Assembly: GCA_023458215.1 (NCBI GenBank)
Contig: JAEXAJ010000046.1
Location: 1-64,000 of the forward strand
Reading direction: 5' to 3'
Length of the DNA: 64,000 nucleotides
DNA from: Bacteroidota bacterium
GTDB lineage: Bacteria; Bacteroidota; Bacteroidia; Bacteroidales; Bacteroidaceae
Under the pieces are notes generated by a model, which worked only from the letters and a program-made list of their open reading frames with translations, searched no databases and had not been told where the DNA came from. The position numbers were made by a program, and so were the translations under genes. This document shows positions 37,689-46,781 of this stretch, piece by piece; the stretch's first letter is position 1, and each line of letters starts with the position of its first letter.

Positions 37689-37696
37689 CAAAAGTA
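37689..37696 (-). promoter_or_regulatory. Bacteroides -7 element for the DUF2231/rubrerythrin operon
   Basis: TACTTTTG on the minus strand, 51 bases upstream of the DUF2231 start. Confidence 0.6.
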
Positions 37697-37860
37697 AATG
37701 ATTTATTAATCCGGTGTCATCATATAATGGTGAACTGTATAATATCGAAGGTGAAGCATAAGAATTAAGAAATGAATTGTATTAAATACAAATTTAAACT
37801 TTTTATTATCTCTATATTTCTATCGGCACCATATATAAAAGGAAAGAAAATAAGCCCTTT

Positions 37861-37893
37861 TTTGGCATGTTCGCTAAAAAGTATCTATTTTTG
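37861..37893 (+). promoter_or_regulatory. Bacteroides promoter for nagA
   Basis: TTTG (37861-37864), a 21-base spacer and TATTTTTG (37886-37893). The rest of the 320-bp gap at 37638-37957 shows nothing else I can support. Confidence 0.65.
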
Positions 37894-37957
37894 TAGTCAG
37901 AAAAAGATGTCCTTAATGGAAACATGATTAATTTAACAGATCTAACCCCTAAATCCT

Positions 37958-39124
37958 ATGTTGACTCAACTTATCAACGCACGCATCCTGACCCCACAGG
38001 GATGGCTTAAAGACGGCTCTGTACTTATCAGAGACGGAAAAATTCTGGAAGTAACCAATTGTGACCTTGCTGTAATCGGCGCACAACTGGTCGATGTAAA
38101 AGGTATGTATGTAGTGCCCGGAGGAGTAGAAATCCATGCTCATGGTGGCGGTGGACGCGACTTTATGGAATGTACCGAAGATGCCTTCCGCGCTGCTGCC
38201 CAAACCCACATGAAATATGGTACTACCAGTATCTTCCCCACTCTCTCCTCCTCCACCATCCCTATGATTGAACAAGCCGCCGAGACTTGTACCAAACTGA
38301 TGGCAGAAAAGGATAGCCCTATCCTGGGACTTCACCTCGAAGGACATTATTTCAATATGGCCATGGCAGGCGGACAACTCCCCGAAAACATAAAGAACCC
38401 CGACCCGAACGAGTATATCCCTCTCGTGGAACGATGGGACTGTATCAAGCGGTGGGATGCCGCTCCCGAATTGCCGGGTGCCATGCAATTCGGCAAATAC
38501 ATCACCGGTAAAGGCATCCTTGCCTCCGTAGGACATACACAAGCCGAATATGAAGACATCCGCACCGCCTACGAAGTAGGTTATACCCATGCCACGCACT
38601 TCTACAATGCCATGCCCGGTTTCCATAAACGCCGCGAGTACAAATACGAAGGCACCGTAGAAAGCATCTACTTGATGGACAACATGACCGTGGAACTGGT
38701 AGCCGATGGTATTCACGTGCCTGCCACCATTCTCCGACTGGCTTACAGGGTGAAGGGAGTGGAACGCATGTGTGCCATCACCGATGCCTTGGCGTGTGCA
38801 GCCAGCGACAGTCAGGAAGCTTTCGACCCGCGTGTAATCATTGAAGACGGCGTGTGCAAACTTGCCGACCGTTCGGCCCTTGCAGGCAGTGTGGCAACGA
38901 TGGACCGCCTCATTCGCACTATGGTACAAAAAGCCGATATTCCATTGGCAGATGCCATGCGCATGGTATCGGAAACTCCTGCAAAGATTATGAATGTGTA
39001 CGATCGTAAAGGTTCACTCCAAAAAGGTAAAGATGCCGATATCATTGTTTTGGATGAAGATTTGAATATAAGAGCTGTGTGGGCAATGGGAAAACTCGTT
39101 CCGGAAACCGATACTTTATCTTAA
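37958..39124 (+). CDS. nagA: N-acetylglucosamine-6-phosphate deacetylase
   Basis: This 388-aa cytosolic amidohydrolase removes the acetyl group from GlcNAc-6-phosphate. Metal and substrate motifs are present in order: EIHAHGGGGRDFME, LGLHLEGHYFN, SVGHTQAEY, HATHFYNAMPGFHKR and the catalytic Asp in CAITDALACA. Length is typical. A NagB-like/PIG-L fusion gene follows 97 bases downstream on the same strand, which suggests an amino-sugar catabolic role, although that gene has its own promoter candidate. Confidence 0.95.
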   Translation: MLTQLINARILTPQGWLKDGSVLIRDGKILEVTNCDLAVIGAQLVDVKGMYVVPGGVEIHAHGGGGRDFMECTEDAFRAAAQTHMKYGTTSIFPTLSSSTIPMIEQAAETCTKLMAEKDSPILGLHLEGHYFNMAMAGGQLPENIKNPDPNEYIPLVERWDCIKRWDAAPELPGAMQFGKYITGKGILASVGHTQAEYEDIRTAYEVGYTHATHFYNAMPGFHKRREYKYEGTVESIYLMDNMTVELVADGIHVPATILRLAYRVKGVERMCAITDALACAASDSQEAFDPRVIIEDGVCKLADRSALAGSVATMDRLIRTMVQKADIPLADAMRMVSETPAKIMNVYDRKGSLQKGKDADIIVLDEDLNIRAVWAMGKLVPETDTLS

Positions 39125-39163
39125 AATTATCTTCAACAATACACGAGTGAACATTGTTTTTCG

Positions 39164-39171
39164 TATATTTG
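39164..39171 (+). promoter_or_regulatory. Bacteroides -7 element for the NagB-like/PIG-L fusion
   Basis: TATATTTG, 50 bases upstream of the ATG at 39222. An in-frame ATG at 39147 precedes this element, so it is not the start if this promoter is used. Confidence 0.55.
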
Positions 39172-39221
39172 TTAATTATAATAGCGAACAGCATTTAATC
39201 AATTTATTAATACCAATTTTT

Positions 39222-41213
39222 ATGAAAACCAATCTTAGTTCTCAAATCACTCTCAACCGAGTATCCCCCCGATACTATCGTCCTGAGAATGCATTTGAAA
39301 GGTCGGTGCTGACCCGACTCGAAAAAATCCCCACAGATATTTATGAGTCTGCGGAAGAAGGTGCCAACCAAGTCGCTCTTGACATTGCACAATTAATTCG
39401 TGACAAGCAGAAAGCAGGACGCTTCTGTGTATTGGCACTTGCCGGTGGTAATTCTCCGCGCAACGTATATTCTGATCTCGTCCGCATGCACAAGGAAGAA
39501 GGGCTGAGTTTCCGTAATGTAATAGTCTTCAACCTTTACGAATATTATCCTTTAATGCCGGATGCTATCAACAGCAACCTCAATTCGTTAAAGGAAATGT
39601 TACTGGATCATGTAGACATCGACAAACAGAATATCTTCAGTCCGGACAGTACCATTGCCAAAGATACTATTTTTGAATATTGCCGCCTTTATGAACAACG
39701 CATCGAAAGTTTTGGCGGACTGGATGCCGCTTTGCTGGGAATCGGACGAGTAGGTAATATCGGTTTCAACGAACCGGGATCACGCCTCAACTCAACCACC
39801 CGCTTGATTTTGCTGGACAACGATTCGCGCAACGAAGCTTCCAAAATGTTCGGTAGTATTGAAAGTACTCCGGTCAGTTCAATTACGATGGGTGTTTCTA
39901 CCATCCTTGCTGCCAAGAAAGTATATCTGATGGCATGGGGTGAAGAAAAAGCCAAAATGATTAAAGAATGTGTAGAAGGTCCGGTTACCGATACCATCCC
40001 GGCATCCTATCTGCAAACTCACAACAACGCACATGTTGTAACCGACCTTTCAGCCGCCGCTAACTTAACACGTATTCATCGTCCCTGGTTGGTAACTTCT
40101 TGTGAATGGAATGATAAACTGGTACGCAGTGCCATCGTTTGGCTATGCCAGCTTACCGGAAAGCCTATCTTGAAGTTAACGAATAAAGATTATAACGAAA
40201 ACGGATTAAGCGAACTATTAGCTTTATTCGGATCTGCTTATAATGTAAATATCAAGATATTCAATGATCTGCAGCACACTATCACGGGATGGCCCGGCGG
40301 TAAACCCAATGCCGATGACACTTATCGTCCCGAACGTGCAAAACCATTCCCGAAACGTGTGGTAGTATTCTCTCCGCATCCCGATGATGATGTGATCTCG
40401 ATGGGTGGTACGATACGTCGTCTGGTAGAGCAAAAGCATGATGTACACGTAGCTTATCAAACTTCCGGTAACATTGCCGTAGGTGACGAAGAAGTAATCC
40501 GCTTCATGCACTTCATCAATGGTTTTAACGGTCTCTTCATGAACAAAGAGTGCCAAACCATCAATGAGAAATTCGTTGAAATCCGCGATTTCCTGAAAAA
40601 CAAAAAAGACGGTGATATGGACTCACGCGATATTCTTACCATCAAGGGTCTGATTCGCCGGGGTGAAGCACGTACAGCTTGTACATACAATAACATACCT
40701 CTGACTCACTGCCACTTTCTTGACTTGCCGTTCTATGAAACAGGAAAAATCCAGAAGAACCCAATCAGCGAAGCCGATGTGGAAATTGTACGCAAATTGT
40801 TGCGTGAGGTGAAACCTCATCAGATTTTTGTAGCCGGTGACTTGGCCGACCCGCACGGAACACATCGTGTTTGTACTGATGCCGTATTTGCCGCCATCGA
40901 TTTGGAAAAAGAAGAAGATGCCAAATGGCTCAAAGATTGCCGTATCTGGATGTATCGTGGTGCATGGGCAGAATGGGAAATTGAAAACATCGAAATGGCT
41001 GTGCCTATCAGTCCGGAAGAATTGCGTGCTAAACGTAACTCTATCCTGAAACACCAGTCACAGATGGAGAGTGCACCTTTCCTCGGTAACGACGAACGTT
41101 TGTTCTGGCAACGCAGCGAAGACCGTAACCGTGGTACTGCCGCTCTGTATGACAGCCTCGGATTGGCTTCTTATGAAGCAATGGAAGCATTCGTAGAATA
41201 CGTTCCGTTGTAG
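39222..41213 (+). CDS. NagB-like domain fused to a PIG-L/LmbE-type deacetylase
   Basis: A 663-aa cytosolic fusion. Residues ~40-290 resemble glucosamine-6-phosphate deaminase. However, the usual FNxDEY is FNLYEY (103-108), and the usual GxGxDGHIAFNEP is GIGRVGNIGFNEP (173-185), so the catalytic Asp/Asp/His positions hold Tyr, Val and Asn. Residues ~378-663 are a PIG-L/LmbE domain with its zinc motif PHPDDD (385-390) and DPHGTH (543-548) intact. It is commonly annotated as NagB, but a deacetylase guided by a sugar-phosphate-binding pseudo-enzyme domain fits better. The start at 39222 follows the promoter. Confidence 0.88.
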   Translation: MKTNLSSQITLNRVSPRYYRPENAFERSVLTRLEKIPTDIYESAEEGANQVALDIAQLIRDKQKAGRFCVLALAGGNSPRNVYSDLVRMHKEEGLSFRNVIVFNLYEYYPLMPDAINSNLNSLKEMLLDHVDIDKQNIFSPDSTIAKDTIFEYCRLYEQRIESFGGLDAALLGIGRVGNIGFNEPGSRLNSTTRLILLDNDSRNEASKMFGSIESTPVSSITMGVSTILAAKKVYLMAWGEEKAKMIKECVEGPVTDTIPASYLQTHNNAHVVTDLSAAANLTRIHRPWLVTSCEWNDKLVRSAIVWLCQLTGKPILKLTNKDYNENGLSELLALFGSAYNVNIKIFNDLQHTITGWPGGKPNADDTYRPERAKPFPKRVVVFSPHPDDDVISMGGTIRRLVEQKHDVHVAYQTSGNIAVGDEEVIRFMHFINGFNGLFMNKECQTINEKFVEIRDFLKNKKDGDMDSRDILTIKGLIRRGEARTACTYNNIPLTHCHFLDLPFYETGKIQKNPISEADVEIVRKLLREVKPHQIFVAGDLADPHGTHRVCTDAVFAAIDLEKEEDAKWLKDCRIWMYRGAWAEWEIENIEMAVPISPEELRAKRNSILKHQSQMESAPFLGNDERLFWQRSEDRNRGTAALYDSLGLASYEAMEAFVEYVPL

Positions 41214-41247
41214 TTTGTAGAGTTCACAAATAGACCATTTAATAACA

Positions 41248-41286
41248 AAGAAGGTTGCAACCCGCGTGATTGCAACCTTCTTTTCT
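41248..41286. terminator. Bidirectional terminator between convergent genes
   Basis: AAGAAGGTTGCAA (41248-41260) pairs with TTGCAACCTTCTT (41270-41282), with Ts after the right arm and As before the left arm. Confidence 0.88.
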
Positions 41287-41300
41287 TTATACTATCAATA

Positions 41301-43112
41301 TCATTTATAGCTATCTTCCAGTTCCTTGTACCACTTCTGCAAAACAAAGAACGCTTTCTTCTTCTGACCTTTGTCCGAGACCAATCCTTTGCGGTTGAAG
41401 TCATCCTGTATCTCAGGAACATGGCGACGGGGAGAGCGAAAATCTTTCAAAATCCAGGGTGTAGTGCCTGCCAATCCCGGAATGCGCTTCAGCATATTGA
41501 CGTGGCGAATGTACAAGTCTTCCTGATACTCTTCCGTGAAACGTTCTTTCACCGAACCATGACGGCCATATAAAGCGCCACCGCCAAGTTCACTGATAAA
41601 TACCGGTTTTTGTGTTTTGAATGTCCAGTTCACCCGGTCGCATTTCTCCGAATCACCGTCATACCAGCCTACGTATTCGTTGAAGCTGATGATATCCAAT
41701 AATTCACCTAGGGGGTCATCTACAGTCATCACTCCCGGCTGTACTTCTTCTTTCTCCATGGCGGCACCTACCAGGCGAACGTTATCTAGACTTCTTGTTT
41801 TATTAGCCAAGTTGGTCAGGAATGCCAGGCGGGCCTCACTATGAGGGGTTTCATTGGCAATAGACCAGATGATGACATTGCAACGATTCTTATCCCGACC
41901 GATCATATCGCAGAGTTGTTGTTCGGCATTCTGATAAGTATCTTTGTTTTCCCAATGGATAGTCCAGTAAACGGGAATCTCAGACCAAACTAGGAAACCC
42001 ATGCGTTCCGCTTCGCGTACCATTTCTTCATTGTGAGGATAATGCGCCAGGCGAACAAAGTTACATCCCAGCTCCTTTGCCCAACTGAGCAAGGTGTGGG
42101 CATGATCGCGGGAGTAAGCACGGCCACTGTAATAAGCAGTCTCTTCATGGATACTGATGCCCCGGCAGAAGATTTCCTTATCATTGAGCAATATCTTGGT
42201 TCCTTCGGTACGAACGGTGCGGAAGCCTATTTCATCGGATACTTTATCTGTTTCGGATGTTAGATTCACAGCATACAATTTCGGGCTTTCGGGAGTCCAA
42301 AGAGCGGGTTTGGCCTTGACTTGGAAAGAAGCATAACCATTACCATCCGTCATGACTTCTTTCTTTATTTTCAGTTCGGGGATATCGAGCACGATCTTTT
42401 GTTCCTTGGCGGAACCATCCAGTTGAACCCAGCCTTCAATGGTATTCTTGTCATTCTTCTTCAACTGCACGTAGTAGTCGCGAATATAAGTGGAAGGCAT
42501 TTCTACCAAAGTAACGGGACGGGTAATACCGCCGAAGTTCCACCAGTCGGCATTGACGGTGGGCACAGCTTCGGGTTTACGTTTATTATCCACCTTTACC
42601 ACCAAGCTATTTATTCCCTCTTTCAGCAGATTCGTGATCTCGAAATTGAAAGGGGTAAATCCACCGATGTGACTGCCCAGGCGCTTGCCGTTCAGCCATA
42701 CAATGGCTTCGTAGTTTACGGCACCGAAGTTCAGGAAAAGCCGCTTGCCCGGTTGCAGGGAGTATTCAAAGTGTTTGCGATACCACACGGTACCTTCGTA
42801 GTAATAAAGTTGGGGACGCTGCGTATTCCAGTCTCCGGGGACAAACAGGAGTTTATCTGTTTCAAAATCATATTCCTGCAATTTGGTTTTGTCCGAATAG
42901 GTCTTATCCTGAGCATAACCGCCGTCATAAGGTTTCAAACGATAATCGTAGTAACCATTTTCAAACGGGTCTACAATTGTTTTCCATTGTCCGTCGAGAG
43001 AAGTAGTTTGGCGTGCGCCTACATTCATGATTTGAGGAGCCTGCTGGGCAAACACCGAAGTTGACAACAAAATCATGAGATTAAACAAACTGTTCTTCAA
43101 TAGTGTCTTCAT
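41301..43112 (-). CDS. Secreted beta-glucuronidase (GH2)
   Basis: A 603-aa GH2 enzyme with a signal peptide (LFNLMILLSTSVFAQQ). It has the sugar-binding jelly roll, immunoglobulin-like domain and TIM barrel in order. The acid/base is E421 (SIANETPHS) and the nucleophile is E508 (FISELGGG). SFNEYVGWY and the glucuronate-recognising NxK motif N573-R-K575 are both present, which separates it from beta-galactosidases. The active-site loop 1 seen in E. coli GUS is nearly absent here (short segment near 382-398). The start at 43112 gives the signal peptide. Confidence 0.92.
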   Translation of the reverse strand: MKTLLKNSLFNLMILLSTSVFAQQAPQIMNVGARQTTSLDGQWKTIVDPFENGYYDYRLKPYDGGYAQDKTYSDKTKLQEYDFETDKLLFVPGDWNTQRPQLYYYEGTVWYRKHFEYSLQPGKRLFLNFGAVNYEAIVWLNGKRLGSHIGGFTPFNFEITNLLKEGINSLVVKVDNKRKPEAVPTVNADWWNFGGITRPVTLVEMPSTYIRDYYVQLKKNDKNTIEGWVQLDGSAKEQKIVLDIPELKIKKEVMTDGNGYASFQVKAKPALWTPESPKLYAVNLTSETDKVSDEIGFRTVRTEGTKILLNDKEIFCRGISIHEETAYYSGRAYSRDHAHTLLSWAKELGCNFVRLAHYPHNEEMVREAERMGFLVWSEIPVYWTIHWENKDTYQNAEQQLCDMIGRDKNRCNVIIWSIANETPHSEARLAFLTNLANKTRSLDNVRLVGAAMEKEEVQPGVMTVDDPLGELLDIISFNEYVGWYDGDSEKCDRVNWTFKTQKPVFISELGGGALYGRHGSVKERFTEEYQEDLYIRHVNMLKRIPGLAGTTPWILKDFRSPRRHVPEIQDDFNRKGLVSDKGQKKKAFFVLQKWYKELEDSYK

Positions 43113-43133
43113 AGTTGTTACTATTAATAATAT

Positions 43134-43202
43134 GTCTGCAAAAATATAAAAAAGAAAGAAAACCAACTATTTATAAGTTTTCTTTTATGTATTTTTGCAG
43201 AC
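43134..43202. promoter_or_regulatory. Symmetrical divergent promoters, beta-glucuronidase / amidase
   Basis: GTCTGCAAAAATA (43134-43146) and TATTTTTGCAGAC (43190-43202) are exact inverted repeats. Each contains a TATTTTTG -7 element reading outward, minus strand for the GH2 gene (43146-43139) and plus strand for the amidase (43190-43197). The 43-bp space between would hold both -33 regions. Confidence 0.7.
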
Positions 43203-43249
43203 AAAACTGTTTAACAAAAACAGACAAGAAAAACTAGAAAGCCATTGAT

Positions 43250-46177
43250 ATGAAAAAAATAATTCTGTTCTCACTGCTATTCTTGCATGGCATGTTCCTT
43301 TCAGCACAAGAAGTAGAACAAACCGTAGAAGATCGCCTACGAACCTTCTTCAAAGAATACACTACCCATACTACCAACATAGGTACCTGCAAGCTGGATA
43401 GTTTCCGCATAGATTTTCAAAAGAAGAAGTTATTTATCTTCGCCAACGAAAGGTTTGCTTACCAGCCTTTGCGACCCGAAACCGTAGATGCTATTTACCA
43501 ACGCCTGAAACAAATACTTCCCGGCCCGGTAAATTACTTCGATATGACTTTATTCACAGACGGACGTAGCATAGACGATCTCATTCCCAATTTTTATCGG
43601 AAAGGAAAGAAAGACAAGGCACGCTTGTTTAATAATCTGGAATATAAGGGAAACCCGTGGATAACCCATGCTTCGCGTCCCTACGAGATACCTCGCGGAC
43701 TGGATGGAAAGCATATTGCCTTGTGGCAGAGTCATGGAAGATACTACATTAACAACCAAGACAAATGGGCCTGGCAACGTCCACGGCTATTCTGTACAAA
43801 CGAAGATATGTTTACGCAATCGTTCGTCCTGCCTTACCTCATACCTATGCTGGAAAATGCCGGTGCCAATGTATTTACTCCCCGTGAACGGGACACCCAA
43901 AAGCAGGAAGTGATTGTTGACAATGACGGCAGCCTGAGCGGACGCGGGGGGCAAGGTTCACTCTATCTGGACGTAAAAAGCCGGAAGGCCCGTTGGGAAC
44001 AGACGAACTTACCCGGATTTGCACAACGAAAAAAAGTCTATAACGAAGGCGATAATCCTTTCCGCGACGGCACAGCACGTTTTGCAAATACCGAAAAGAA
44101 AAAAGAGAAAGCATTTGCCCAATGGATACCTGATATACCCGAAACCGGTGAATATGCCGTGTATGTATCTTATCAGACACTACCCAACAGTGTAAGCGAT
44201 GCCAAATACCTCGTTTTCCACAATGGGGGTGTTTCCGAATTTAAAGTGAACCAGCAAATGGGTGGCGGCACTTGGGTCTATCTCGGTACATTCACCTTTG
44301 ATAAAGGTAAAAATGATTACGGCATGGTTGTCCTGAGCAATGAAAGTAAGGAGAAAGGTGTAGTTTGTGCCGATGCCGTCCGCTTTGGTGGCGGTATGGG
44401 CAATATTGCCCGTGGAGGACAAACCAGCGGACTGCCCCGGTATTTGGAAGGTGCGCGTTACTCGGCCCAATGGGCGGGTATGCCCTACTCTGTATATTCA
44501 GGGAGCAAAGGAGCGAATGACATGAACGATGACATCAACGTACGTTCTCGTTCTGTAAATTATTTAGCGGGAAAATCTATCTTCAACCCGTCCGAAGAAG
44601 GATTAGGGGTTCCTTTTGAAATGAGCATGGCGCTTCATAGTGATGCCGGTTTCAATCCGGACGACGAAATTTTCGGCACGCTGGGTATTTATACCACAGA
44701 CTTCAACAACGGAAAGTTGAATGCAGGTACAGACCGCTACACTTCCCGCGACCTCTCGGACATGCTGATTACGCAAGTTGACAATGATATCCGTTCAACT
44801 TTAAAGCCCGACTGGGTACGCCGCAGCATGTGGAATCGTAACTATAGCGAAACCCGGCTTCCGGCAGTTCCGTCTACTATTATCGAGTTACTTTCTCATC
44901 AAAACTTTGCTGATATGCGCCTGGGGCACGATCCGAACTTCAAGTTCATCGTTGGACGGGCACTCTACAAAGCCATCCTGCAATACATCAGCAGCCAGCA
45001 CGGAAAAGACTATGTGGTGCAACCGCTCCCTGTAAGCCACTTCGCCGTCCGCTTCGGGAAGAAGAAAAACACACTGGAACTCTCTTGGCAAGGAGTGGAC
45101 GATCCGCTGGAACCCACTGCCAAACCACGCGAGTACATCGTATATACACGCGTCGGACGCGGTGGATTTGATAATGGTGTACGTGTCAGTTCTCCATCCT
45201 ATACTGTAAAGGTGGAACCGGGCATCGTTTATTCCTTCAAAGTAACCGCCGTCAATCAGGGAGGCGAAAGCTTTCCCTCTGAAATCCTTGCCGCTTATAA
45301 ATCGAAACGCGAACGGGAACGTGTACTGATTGTCAACGGTTTCGACCGTATCAGCGGACCGGCAGTCATTAATACCGCCGATGCAGCAGGATTTGATATC
45401 ACTCAAGATCCCGGTGTTCCTTACCTTTACAACCTCTCTCTCTGCGGCGCCCAACAAAACTTCAACCGCAAAAGCGCAGGAAAAGGCTTGGGAAACAGTG
45501 GCAGTGAATACGAAGGCATGAAAATCGTAGGAAACACTTTTGATTATCCATTTATACACGGCAAAGCCATACAAGCTGCCGGAGATTACAGCTTCGTATC
45601 TTGTAGTGATGAGGCTGTAGAAAGCGGACTCGTATCTTTAGAAAACTATCCGATAGTAGATTATATCCTTGGCTTGGAAAAAGAAGACAACTCCGGCACA
45701 CTCTCTCAAAACATCTATTACAAAACGTTTTCCTCACCCATGCAACGCGCCCTTACCTCCTATTGCCAATCGGGTGGAAACCTTTTAGTGAGCGGTGCCT
45801 ATGTAGGCAGTGATATGAACAGTACCCAAGGCAACAGGGAGTTCACTCAGAACATTCTCAAATACCGCTACGGAAATTCCTTCCAAACAGCAGACAGCCA
45901 TATTGCCATTCAAGGCTTGGGACGTACTTTCCAGATTCCCCGTTTGCCCAACGAGCAAGCCTATCCCGTAACAGCCCCCGATTGCATCCTGCCCATGTCA
46001 CCTGCTTTTCCGGTAATGACCTACACAAACGGGAACGTATCTGCCGCCATCGCCTACCAAGGCAACGACTACCGTACTTTCGTCATGGGCTTCCCTTTCG
46101 AAAGTATAAAGACCGAAGCAGACCGTACCGCAATTATGACATCCGTGCTACAATTCCTGAGCAAAAGAAATAAATAA
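43250..46177 (+). CDS. Secreted N-acetylmuramoyl-L-alanine amidase-like protein with Xly/golvesin-type insert
   Basis: A 975-aa exported protein (signal peptide ending FLSAQ). The residues around H162 (WQSHGRYY), E185 (CTNEDMFTQ), H463 (ALHSDAGF) and E546 (TIIELLSHQN) fit the zinc and catalytic pattern of Amidase_3. A ~140-residue beta domain (about 245-385) like the golvesin/Xly carbohydrate-binding family is inserted between the second and third of these. A fibronectin-III domain (about 620-700) and a C-terminal alpha/beta domain follow. It is sometimes annotated as xanthan lyase, but the residues favour peptidoglycan amidase activity. Confidence 0.78.
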   Translation: MKKIILFSLLFLHGMFLSAQEVEQTVEDRLRTFFKEYTTHTTNIGTCKLDSFRIDFQKKKLFIFANERFAYQPLRPETVDAIYQRLKQILPGPVNYFDMTLFTDGRSIDDLIPNFYRKGKKDKARLFNNLEYKGNPWITHASRPYEIPRGLDGKHIALWQSHGRYYINNQDKWAWQRPRLFCTNEDMFTQSFVLPYLIPMLENAGANVFTPRERDTQKQEVIVDNDGSLSGRGGQGSLYLDVKSRKARWEQTNLPGFAQRKKVYNEGDNPFRDGTARFANTEKKKEKAFAQWIPDIPETGEYAVYVSYQTLPNSVSDAKYLVFHNGGVSEFKVNQQMGGGTWVYLGTFTFDKGKNDYGMVVLSNESKEKGVVCADAVRFGGGMGNIARGGQTSGLPRYLEGARYSAQWAGMPYSVYSGSKGANDMNDDINVRSRSVNYLAGKSIFNPSEEGLGVPFEMSMALHSDAGFNPDDEIFGTLGIYTTDFNNGKLNAGTDRYTSRDLSDMLITQVDNDIRSTLKPDWVRRSMWNRNYSETRLPAVPSTIIELLSHQNFADMRLGHDPNFKFIVGRALYKAILQYISSQHGKDYVVQPLPVSHFAVRFGKKKNTLELSWQGVDDPLEPTAKPREYIVYTRVGRGGFDNGVRVSSPSYTVKVEPGIVYSFKVTAVNQGGESFPSEILAAYKSKRERERVLIVNGFDRISGPAVINTADAAGFDITQDPGVPYLYNLSLCGAQQNFNRKSAGKGLGNSGSEYEGMKIVGNTFDYPFIHGKAIQAAGDYSFVSCSDEAVESGLVSLENYPIVDYILGLEKEDNSGTLSQNIYYKTFSSPMQRALTSYCQSGGNLLVSGAYVGSDMNSTQGNREFTQNILKYRYGNSFQTADSHIAIQGLGRTFQIPRLPNEQAYPVTAPDCILPMSPAFPVMTYTNGNVSAAIAYQGNDYRTFVMGFPFESIKTEADRTAIMTSVLQFLSKRNK

Positions 46178-46190
46178 TAAAAATAAATCT

Positions 46191-46198
46191 TATCTTTG
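46191..46198 (+). promoter_or_regulatory. Bacteroides -7 element for the 46252 gene pair
   Basis: TATCTTTG, 53 bases upstream of the ATG at 46252. Confidence 0.7.
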
Positions 46199-46251
46199 CT
46201 CCTACAGAGAACATTAATAATCGAAACAATAACCTTTAAAACATTGATACC

Positions 46252-46572
46252 ATGTACACTATACAAGCCAATCCCAGTGGAACCCGCAGTTTAGAAGTTT
46301 CAGCAGAAAACCTTGCTACCATCGAGAAATACGGTCTCTTCCGTCACCTCATCGACAGCAACGGCATTGTAGACGAATCTGTTCTTGAGAAACTCCGACT
46401 GAACATCCGCTCTCTCATCGCCGCCCAGGAAGAGGATAGCAAAGAGCTACTCGACCTCTGCATCGACGTTATTTATCACAATAACATGAAAGCCTTCGGA
46501 TTGCAGCAACTTATCAAGCTCTACCTTCAATGGCTTTCTCAACAAGAAATCCTAGAAGAAGACGATAAATGA
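46252..46572 (+). CDS. Small helical protein of unknown function
   Basis: A 106-aa acidic protein, mostly helical after a short N-terminal strand region (MYTIQANPSGTRSLEVSAENLATIEKYGL, described by residues 1-29). There is no signal peptide, membrane segment or recognised motif. It has its own promoter, and its stop overlaps the start of the TusA-like gene by four bases (ATGA), so the two products probably work together. I do not recognise the family. Confidence 0.75.
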   Translation: MYTIQANPSGTRSLEVSAENLATIEKYGLFRHLIDSNGIVDESVLEKLRLNIRSLIAAQEEDSKELLDLCIDVIYHNNMKAFGLQQLIKLYLQWLSQQEILEEDDK

Positions 46573-46781
46573 AAACCATCAACACTTGCAGTCAAAAGCT
46601 TTACAGTCCCCTCATCCCGGCTATGAAAGCCATATGCGAAGCCCAGAAAGGAGACAAACTGGAAATCATCATGGACGATGCCAATGCCTTCAGCGACCTG
46701 AAAGAATTTCTAGCCGAACAGCAAATCGGTTTCCGCGAAATCTATGATGGAGAAGAGATGACGGTGCAATTTACGAAATAG
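46569..46781 (+). CDS. TusA/SirA-like protein lacking the catalytic cysteine
   Basis: A 70-aa protein with the beta-alpha-beta-alpha-beta pattern of the TusA family: helix MKAICEAQKGDKLEIIMDD and FLAEQQIGFREIYDG are family-like. The sulfur-carrying Cys of the CPxP motif is replaced (YSPLIP, Ser13), with a separate Cys7 nearby. Sulfur transfer by the usual mechanism is therefore doubtful. It overlaps the previous gene by four bases, and its stop codon is part of the first heptamer unit of hairpin H4. The family call is from pattern only. Confidence 0.65.
   Translation: MKTINTCSQKLYSPLIPAMKAICEAQKGDKLEIIMDDANAFSDLKEFLAEQQIGFREIYDGEEMTVQFTK

Noticed and set aside
37949..38929. 326-codon open frame antisense to nagA
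   Set aside because: The plus-strand frame contains all nagA motifs. The antisense frame is His/Gly-rich by codon complement and has no family features.
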